5,521 bases of DNA from Sulfuricurvum sp. GTDB taxonomy: Bacteria > Campylobacterota > Campylobacteria > Campylobacterales > Sulfurimonadaceae. Position numbers and translations under genes: made by a program. Positions 1 to 4,257 of this stretch are shown one piece after another; positions within the stretch are counted from its first letter, which is position 1, and each line of letters opens with the position of its first letter. Below the pieces are notes generated by a model that was not told where the DNA came from, did not search any database, and worked only from the letters and a program-made list of their open reading frames with translations. The stretch is taken from assembly GCA_022729835.1 (NCBI GenBank), contig DZBC01000145.1, positions 1-5,521 of the forward strand, read 5' to 3'.

Positions 1-266
1 ACAGCATAAAACGAATTTTTATCTTTTAAAAAGAGTTTTTTTAGACGATGCACCCCTTTTTTGGCTTCGATATCCGTAAGCTCGAACTCCGTTTTAAACT
101 GCTCTTTTATCGCTTTGTACTCGGCAAGTAGATCTTCGACCGTTACCGTCTCCGTAGTTGTAAGCGTTGTGTTGGTATTTTTAAAAAAAGAGAAATCCCA
201 TGTATCGGCAAACAGCGCCGATACAAGCATACTGCATAAAACCATCACCCGCTTGTAGTTAGACAT
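1..266 (-). CDS. Hypothetical exported protein, 5' part only
   Basis: The reading frame opens at an ATG at 266 and stays open to the left edge (88 codons), so only the N-terminal part is present. I do not recognise the family. Residues 1-20 (MSNYKRVMVLCSMLVSALFA) look like a Sec signal peptide: a Lys-Arg n-region, a hydrophobic core and an A-L-F-A cleavage site before Asp-Thr-Trp. There is no cysteine just after the cleavage site, so it is not a lipoprotein. A Thr-rich linker (about residues 30-41) follows, then a charged, probably helical segment rich in Lys and Glu (about 42-88). An AGAGG ribosome-binding site at 273-277 lies 6 bases before the ATG and fixes the start. The protein is expected in the periplasm. 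A candidate promoter lies upstream at 327-355, so it is probably transcribed separately from the S41 peptidase gene. The existence of the gene is fairly sure; its function is unknown. Confidence 0.7.
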   Translation of the reverse strand, partial: MSNYKRVMVLCSMLVSALFADTWDFSFFKNTNTTLTTTETVTVEDLLAEYKAIKEQFKTEFELTDIEAKKGVHRLKKLFLKDKNSFYA

Positions 267-326
267 TAGCAACCTCTTTTGATGTTTATTGCCAATTCTA
301 ATATTTGAATCTTAAGTTAATATTTT

Positions 327-355
327 ATTCTATCTACTTTAGTGATTTATTACAA
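327..355 (-). promoter_or_regulatory. Candidate sigma-70 promoter for the exported-protein gene
   Basis: On the minus strand TTGTAA (350-355) is followed by exactly 17 bases and then TAGAAT (327-332), which match the -35 consensus at 4 of 6 positions and the -10 at 5 of 6. Transcription would start near 320 and give a leader of about 54 bases before the ATG at 266. The region is very AT-rich, so chance matches are likely; the correct spacing is the main support. The promoter overlaps the stop codon of the protease remnant at 334-336. Confidence 0.4.
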
Positions 356-492
356 AATAGTAACTCTTTATACAAGATTTCATAAAATGAATGTTTAATC
401 CAGCTTGAAAGAATCGTGCCGCTTTGACGATAGGAGTAGGCGAACAACACCCCTCCGACAAAACTGCCCATCAGCGCCCTAAATGGATCGTT
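334..492 (-). pseudogene. C-terminal remnant of a CPBP/CAAX-type intramembrane protease
   Basis: After an in-frame TAA at 493-495 the minus strand reads N-D-P-F-R-A-L and then, from an ATG at 471, 45 residues to a TAG at 334-336. The text GSFVGGVLFAYSYRQSGTI followed by LSSWIKHSFYE has the shape of the last conserved part of CPBP (Abi) membrane proteases: a Gly-rich helix, an aromatic-Tyr-Arg turn, Ser-Gly-(Thr)-Ile/Leu, and a helix carrying a conserved His (residue 27 from the ATG). Intact members usually exceed 180 residues and carry an upstream Glu-Glu motif, which is absent here. None of the three frames upstream continues the family before the peptidase stop at 535, so this looks like a truncated relic rather than a simple frameshift. 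A weak AGGG at 477-480, 5 bases before the ATG, could still allow a 45-residue membrane peptide to be made. The family call rests on recognition by eye. Confidence 0.5.
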
Positions 493-499
493 TTACTCC

Positions 500-509
500 T
501 TACATGTAA
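500..509. repeat. TTACATGTAA palindrome, copy 1
   Basis: Perfect 10-base palindrome in the gap between the S41 peptidase stop and the protease remnant. On the minus strand its last bases overlap an AAGGAG Shine-Dalgarno-like sequence (496-501), but no start codon lies at a usable distance after it. It is one of six TACATGTA copies in the window. Confidence 0.75.
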
Positions 510-534
510 CGATCGCCGTGTTGCTGTATCATAC

Positions 535-1929
535 TTAAAACCGCTCCTGCGCCAACGCGATTGCCCGCTCCAGTACCGCATCTTTGCCCTCAAGACGCTC
601 TTGCGGCGTGTAGTTCTCCATCGCTACATCCACGGGAATACCTTGCACTTCATAAACGGTGCCGCTCATATCGCTGTAGATCTCGTTGGAGAGGGTTACG
701 ACAAAACCATTAGGAAGGGTTCGGATCAGCATATCCGAAAAAGTGCCCTGCGTGGGTTCGCCGATGACGCGCACTTTTTCATACTGCCGTAATGCCAGTA
801 AAAAGGTCTCAGCCGCACTCACGGTCGCTTTGCTGGTCAACACGATGATCTTGCCTTTAAACGCCTCCGTCTGCGCTTCGACGCGTAGTGTAATGGTTTG
901 AGTGGTCGATGTGCCGTAGCGTGCGTGCTTTTGCATCACCGCTTTGGATGTATTGACCAGCCAGCTTGCCCATTTCAGGCCGATCTGATCCTCTCCGCCT
1001 TGGTTGAAGCGCAGATCGAGAATCAGGGTCTCTACCTCAGGGTTCGCTTTAAGCCAGTCGCGCATGAACGCATCGACCAGAGCACCGTCGTTTGGATTGA
1101 GCAGATTTAATGCATCCACCAAGGGCTGATCCGGCGCTTCATACCCCTCCATAGCCAACAGATTAAAATACGCGATCTTGGGATGACCGGCTATCGTAGC
1201 GTAGCTCAGGGCACCCTCGAGCGTCGTCTCAACCCCCTCAAGATAACCATACGTGCTCTCAAGCAGCTCCTGCAACTGCTCGGCGATACACGCATCAGGT
1301 GCACTCAGCGCTTGACACGCTTCAATGATCTCCGACAAGAACTGCGGCACGATTTTACCGCTGTACGCAAGCGCCTTTTGGGGATGAGAGAGCATCACAT
1401 GGGCGTCATGCAGAGGCTCGAGCATCTGCGTTAGCGCTTCAAACCAACGCTCGGCATCCATAGCATCATCGATCAGCGGCGCGTAGCGTTCATACTGCTT
1501 GCGCCAATCCACGTTTCGTGCCTCAAAAAAAGCGTATTGCTCATGAAAAAGCTCCCACACCATTTCAAAATTGTGCGTCGGGGTATTGAGGGGCGCTTCC
1601 AGACAACGCGACACCAACGATTCGCGCCGATCCAAGCGATAGACGGAGCTTTGCGTGCGCTCAAGCACCAAAACGTCTGACGCGACTTCGCTTTTTGGCA
1701 CGATCACCTCCCAATCCTCCGCGTCACCGGCAAACTCCTCGACGCAGTAGTGTTCCGTGACCGCATAGATCACAAAACCCTCCGCTCTGATCTCAATCCA
1801 GCGACCGTAGCCTCGCTGCTCCCAAACGCCACGCAGTGCTTCATCCATACCCGCAGTGCTCTTGTCTTGTTGACAACCGCCCAACATCATCACCGCACCC
1901 AAACAAAACCAACCGAAGTTCCAGCGCAT
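535..1929 (-). CDS. S41-family (tricorn-type) serine peptidase, predicted lipoprotein
   Basis: Predicted periplasmic serine endopeptidase anchored by a lipid. From the ATG at 1929 it has 464 residues. The first 19 (MRWNFGWFCLGAVMMLGGC) form a lipoprotein signal with the lipobox L-G-G-C, acylated Cys19. Residues about 26-110 form a Trp- and Tyr-rich domain of unknown role. Residues about 121-160 (FEMVWELFHEQYAFF, then VDW) match the helical segment that precedes the catalytic core in tricorn-like S41 proteins. Catalytic candidates are His177 in LHDAHV, Ser371 in KATVSAAE and an acidic residue near Glu427 in YEVQGIPVDV; DLRFNQGG (305-312) is the family's core strand. The Lys used by CtpA/Prc-type S41 enzymes is absent from the GEPTQGTFS segment, which fits the tricorn-like branch. 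No PDZ domain is evident. The frame is open up to ATG codons at 1962, 1959, 1998 and 2001, but these lack a good ribosome-binding site and would bury the lipobox; the chosen start also has only a weak one. Family sure, substrate unknown. Confidence 0.85.
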   Translation of the reverse strand: MRWNFGWFCLGAVMMLGGCQQDKSTAGMDEALRGVWEQRGYGRWIEIRAEGFVIYAVTEHYCVEEFAGDAEDWEVIVPKSEVASDVLVLERTQSSVYRLDRRESLVSRCLEAPLNTPTHNFEMVWELFHEQYAFFEARNVDWRKQYERYAPLIDDAMDAERWFEALTQMLEPLHDAHVMLSHPQKALAYSGKIVPQFLSEIIEACQALSAPDACIAEQLQELLESTYGYLEGVETTLEGALSYATIAGHPKIAYFNLLAMEGYEAPDQPLVDALNLLNPNDGALVDAFMRDWLKANPEVETLILDLRFNQGGEDQIGLKWASWLVNTSKAVMQKHARYGTSTTQTITLRVEAQTEAFKGKIIVLTSKATVSAAETFLLALRQYEKVRVIGEPTQGTFSDMLIRTLPNGFVVTLSNEIYSDMSGTVYEVQGIPVDVAMENYTPQERLEGKDAVLERAIALAQERF

Positions 1930-1985
1930 ATCCGCCCATTTTATCAAAATCAGCGTCATCATAAGGAATTTGGGGTGTTCATGTC

Positions 1986-2007
1986 GTCCTGATCGCATCA
2001 TCAGGAC
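1986..2007. other. Perfect 8-bp inverted repeat between regulator and peptidase genes
   Basis: GTCCTGAT (1986-1993) and ATCAGGAC (2000-2007) are exact reverse complements separated by 6 bases, so a transcript from the minus strand could fold a compact hairpin starting 4 bases after the regulator's stop codon. No U-run follows, so it is not a standard intrinsic terminator. It may mark an RNA-processing or transcript-stability point, or partial attenuation, between the two genes. It covers the two most upstream ATG codons of the peptidase frame (1998 and 2001), one reason for preferring a later start. Confidence 0.5.
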
Positions 2008-2011
2008 AGCA

Positions 2012-3088
2012 TCAACCTTTTTTGAAGGCCGAGGGGGTCATGCCGCACTGCTTTTGAAACGCGTTGTAAAAAGCGGAGCGCGATTTGAAGCCCGAATCAA
2101 ACGCAACCGTAAGTATGTTGGCACCATAACCCGGGTCGCGCAGCAACGCTTTGGCGTAGTCGATGCGCAGGGTGTTGATATAGTCATAAAAAGTGACGCC
2201 CAAACCTTGATTGAGCATCTGGGAGATGCGGTACTCGGGCAGAGCGAAATGAGCACTCAGATCCAAGAGCGTCAACTCCTCTTGCAGATAGAGCCGCTCA
2301 CTTTTGACGCGTGCATCAAAATCCGCAACATCCGACGCGCTGAACATCTGGGGCGAAGAGACGGGGGCTTTGGATGGGGTATCGACGGTAACGGGACGCT
2401 TGCTTTTGATCAAAAACGCAAAATTGAGCCATGAAAAAAAGAGCACCCAAAGCACCTGTACCGCCGAAATAATGTGATAGGAGAGAAAATCAATGAAGTA
2501 GCAGACAAAAACGAGTACCGACGAATAGATCATATACGTCAGCCACTCAAGCGTCACGGCGCTCTGCTCGGAGTAGTGATCGTCCAAATAGCGCTGGTAT
2601 AGACGCAGACGCAGGCGACTGTAGTAAAGATACAGACCGATCTGTAGCAACTCCACCACCGTCATCCCCACCGTAATCACCGTCTCATACACGTTCCACG
2701 GGTCTGCCTCATAAAAGACGGCGTACTTTGCATCGCCGGAATAACCAAAAATAAACGGCGCATAGATAAACATAGAGAGCACAAAGGGGATCAGATGCCA
2801 ACGCAGCGCCCCCTGCCCTCCCGTCATCCGCAGGACATACATGTAAAAAAAAGGACCATACAACAAAATAGCCGGATTGCTCACCATCAATCCATGCGGC
2901 CAGAGCCGAAAAAGCCCCTCCGCTTCAGCCACCGAATCCGCAAGCGAGATAATGATCAATCCGAAAAAAAGATAGAGATAGCGGTTGGAAACGCGAGAGG
3001 AGTGCTCTAGGCTATACAGCAGGGCCATCGCCTGCACACACTGAAAGATGCCCAGCAGATAAAGCACCGTCTCTAGTTGAAAGCTCAT
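2012..3088 (-). CDS. Membrane-anchored AraC-family transcriptional regulator
   Basis: 358 residues. The N-terminal two thirds hold about seven hydrophobic helices (roughly residues 6-26, 36-52, 66-88, 96-116, 134-156, 182-202 and 206-228), followed by a Pro/Ser-rich linker (about 230-250) and a C-terminal AraC-type double helix-turn-helix (about 265-358). The first helix-turn-helix covers LTLLDLSAHFALPEYRISQM; the second has the family signature ILTVAFDSGFKSRSAFYNAF, then GMTPSAF. Such proteins are thought to sense a membrane or periplasmic signal and bind DNA from the inner face of the inner membrane; ligand and targets cannot be read from sequence. The ATG at 3088 is chosen because AGGAG (3094-3098) lies 5 bases upstream; a GTG two codons earlier overlaps that site. 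It starts 25 bases after mqnE and is followed by the S41 peptidase gene, so co-transcription is plausible. A 14-base palindrome sits directly upstream. Confidence 0.88.
   Translation of the reverse strand: MSFQLETVLYLLGIFQCVQAMALLYSLEHSSRVSNRYLYLFFGLIIISLADSVAEAEGLFRLWPHGLMVSNPAILLYGPFFYMYVLRMTGGQGALRWHLIPFVLSMFIYAPFIFGYSGDAKYAVFYEADPWNVYETVITVGMTVVELLQIGLYLYYSRLRLRLYQRYLDDHYSEQSAVTLEWLTYMIYSSVLVFVCYFIDFLSYHIISAVQVLWVLFFSWLNFAFLIKSKRPVTVDTPSKAPVSSPQMFSASDVADFDARVKSERLYLQEELTLLDLSAHFALPEYRISQMLNQGLGVTFYDYINTLRIDYAKALLRDPGYGANILTVAFDSGFKSRSAFYNAFQKQCGMTPSAFKKG
2838..2845. repeat. TACATGTA palindrome, copy 2 (within the regulator gene)
   Basis: Core 8-base palindrome, extending to ATACATGTAA on the plus strand with one mismatch to the full 10-mer. 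It lies in the coding sequence and is read on the minus strand as Tyr-Met-Tyr (TAC ATG TAT) in the third membrane helix. Confidence 0.65.
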
Positions 3089-3093
3089 CGGCA

Positions 3094-3098
3094 CTCCT
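3094..3098 (-). promoter_or_regulatory. Ribosome-binding site of the AraC-family regulator
   Basis: AGGAG on the minus strand, 5 bases before the ATG at 3088. Its last G is also the first base of an in-frame GTG (3092-3094), so that GTG cannot use this site; this decides the start in favour of the ATG. Confidence 0.7.
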
Positions 3099-3112
3099 GC
3101 TTACATGTAAGC
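3099..3112. repeat. GCTTACATGTAAGC, 14-base perfect palindrome, copy 3
   Basis: The longest perfect copy of the repeat. It fills most of the 25-base gap between the mqnE stop codon (3114-3116) and the regulator's ribosome-binding site (3094-3098). With no loop bases it is better suited to binding a protein dimer on DNA than to forming an RNA hairpin. It could be an operator for autoregulation or just another member of the dispersed repeat. Confidence 0.75.
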
Positions 3113-3113
3113 C

Positions 3114-4178
3114 TCACCACACCTTGAGTTCGTTATAGAGGCTGTCGCGCTCGATCGGGGTAAAGCCGCTGTTTTTGATCAGAGCTACAAACTGCGCCAG
3201 ATCGATGCCATGCGCACTCGCGGCTCCGGCGGCGGAGTTGATCGACTCGCGCTCGATGGTGCCATCCAGATCATCAGAGCCAAACTCCTGCGCTACCAGG
3301 GCCAGACTCACGGTAGAGGTGACCCAGTAGGCTTTGAGGTGCGCGACGTTATCCAGCACGATGCGGGCGATGGCGTAGGTTTTGAGGATTTCGTGGGCGG
3401 TGATGAACTCCTTGACGTTTAAAAAGTTGTTTTCGCTTTGGTACACAAGCGGGATGAAGGCGTTAAAACCGCCGGTTAGATCTTGCAAATCGCGTACGCG
3501 CATCATGTGGTCGATCCGGTGTTCTCTTTTTTCGACGTGTCCGAAAAGCATGGTAACATTGCTCTGCTTGCCGCGTTCGTGCCATTTGCGGTGAATCTCC
3601 AGCCACTGCTGCGACGTGACTTTCCCCTTGCAGATGTAGTCGCGCACGCCCTCATCAAAGATCTCCGCGCCTCCGCCGGGCATGGAATCGACGCCGTATT
3701 CGATCATCAGATCCAAAATCTCGTCGTAGCTTTTGCCGTATGCTTCGGCCAAAAAGTGCACCTCCGCCGCAGTGAGCGCCTTTACATGTAAGGCCGGATA
3801 CTTCGTCTTGATCTTCTTAAAGACCTCCAGATACCACTCCAAGCCCGTCTCGGGGTTGTGCGCGGAGACGATATGCACCTCTTTGATGCCGCGCTCTACG
3901 ATCCCCTCAACGATGCCCAAAATCTCCTCATGGCTCATCGTGTAGGGGTTGGGGTTTTTGCGGCTGGCGGAGTAGGCGCAGAATTTGCAGACATCCTTGC
4001 AGACGTTGGTGGGGTTGATGTGGCGGTTGATGTTAAAAAAGCTTTTGTTGCCGTAGCGCTCTCGCCGCTTTGCATCGGCCAGAGCGCCCAGCGTGAACAG
4101 ATCCCACTCATACAAGGAGAGCGCCTCGTCAAAATCGATGCGCTCACCTGCGCGAATCTTCGCTTCCAAATCCCTCAT
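3114..4178 (-). CDS. mqnE: Aminodeoxyfutalosine synthase, radical SAM (futalosine menaquinone pathway)
   Basis: MqnE (EC 2.5.1.120) is a cytoplasmic [4Fe-4S] radical SAM enzyme that joins 3-[(1-carboxyvinyl)oxy]benzoate to S-adenosylmethionine, giving 6-amino-6-deoxyfutalosine in menaquinone synthesis. From the ATG at 4178 it has 354 residues, a normal length. The cluster motif CX3CX2C is at Cys60, Cys64 and Cys67 (NPTNVCKDVCKFC). PGGGAEIF (167-174), TMLFGHVE (209-216) and GGFNAFIPL (236-244) favour MqnE over MqnC, whose equivalent of the last motif typically has Trp. RKNPNPYTM just after the cysteines looks typical of Campylobacterota. The frame is open to 4286, but the ATG at 4202 overlaps a TATAAT box, while the ATG at 4178 has AGAGG (4183-4187) 4 bases upstream and gives the expected short N-terminus. 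It is divergent from glnD, and the regulator gene follows 25 bases after its stop. No other menaquinone gene is in the window. Confidence 0.93.
   Translation of the reverse strand: MRDLEAKIRAGERIDFDEALSLYEWDLFTLGALADAKRRERYGNKSFFNINRHINPTNVCKDVCKFCAYSASRKNPNPYTMSHEEILGIVEGIVERGIKEVHIVSAHNPETGLEWYLEVFKKIKTKYPALHVKALTAAEVHFLAEAYGKSYDEILDLMIEYGVDSMPGGGAEIFDEGVRDYICKGKVTSQQWLEIHRKWHERGKQSNVTMLFGHVEKREHRIDHMMRVRDLQDLTGGFNAFIPLVYQSENNFLNVKEFITAHEILKTYAIARIVLDNVAHLKAYWVTSTVSLALVAQEFGSDDLDGTIERESINSAAGAASAHGIDLAQFVALIKNSGFTPIERDSLYNELKVW
3782..3791. repeat. TTACATGTAA palindrome, copy 4 (within mqnE)
   Basis: Perfect 10-base palindrome inside mqnE, read on the minus strand as part of Leu-His-Val-Lys (TTA CAT GTA AAG). 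The flanks GCCTT and AGGC nearly extend the symmetry. The reading frame differs from that of the copies in the regulator gene and glnD (Tyr-Met-Tyr), so the conserved unit is the DNA, not a peptide motif. Confidence 0.7.
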
Positions 4179-4182
4179 ACTG

Positions 4183-4187
4183 CCTCT
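4183..4187 (-). promoter_or_regulatory. Ribosome-binding site of mqnE
   Basis: AGAGG on the minus strand, preceded by a run of A, 4 bases before the ATG at 4178. It supports that ATG over the in-frame ATG at 4202. Confidence 0.6.
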
Positions 4188-4200
4188 TTTTTTTGCCGCC

Positions 4201-4206
4201 ATTATA
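4201..4206 (-). promoter_or_regulatory. Candidate -10 box of the mqnE promoter
   Basis: A perfect TATAAT on the minus strand, with GGT directly before it. The -35 region is weak: AGCTTA at 17-base spacing (4224-4229), overlapping the TTACATGTAA palindrome at 4217-4226. Transcription would start near 4193-4195, giving a leader of about 15 bases that includes the ribosome-binding site at 4183-4187. The box overlaps the alternative upstream ATG at 4202. Confidence 0.5.
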
Positions 4207-4216
4207 ACCAAGCCCT

Positions 4217-4226
4217 TTACATGTAA
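4217..4226. repeat. TTACATGTAA palindrome, copy 5 (mqnE-glnD divergent region)
   Basis: Perfect 10-base palindrome in the 79-base gap between two divergent genes. It covers the expected spacer and -35 region of the mqnE promoter and lies between the expected -35 and -10 of glnD, so a bound protein could affect both. Whether it is an operator or only a repeat copy is open. Confidence 0.7.
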
Positions 4227-4228
4227 GC

Positions 4229-4234
4229 TACAAT
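4229..4234 (+). promoter_or_regulatory. Possible -10 box for glnD
   Basis: TACAAT matches the -10 consensus at 5 of 6 positions and lies 23 bases before the glnD ATG. No good -35 is seen 16-18 bases upstream. It is offered only because the gap is short and glnD needs a promoter there. Confidence 0.25.
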
Positions 4235-4257
4235 AGCACCCAAAAAGTAGCCCCGCC

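Noticed and set aside
61..258. 65-codon Ser-rich plus-strand frame
   Set aside because: It is antisense to the exported-protein gene, which has a ribosome-binding site and a signal peptide on the minus strand.
486..514. Inverted repeat GATCGTT/AACGATC as a terminator for the S41 gene
   Set aside because: The 7-bp stem has a 15-base loop and no T-run follows on either strand, so it is not a convincing intrinsic terminator.
424..792. 122-codon plus-strand open frame
   Set aside because: It is antisense to the catalytic C-terminal part of the S41 peptidase and to the protease relic. The minus-strand reading carries family motifs; this one does not.
1970..2434. 154-codon plus-strand open frame
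   Set aside because: It is antisense to the AraC helix-turn-helix region, which has the full family signature on the other strand. No convincing start signal or domain was seen.
3092..3094. GTG as the start of the AraC-family regulator
   Set aside because: It overlaps the AGGAG ribosome-binding site, which is correctly spaced for the ATG at 3088.
3858..4226. 122-codon plus-strand open frame rich in Ala and Val
   Set aside because: It is a shadow of the N-terminal half of mqnE, including its cysteine motif; the composition is what antisense of that gene produces.
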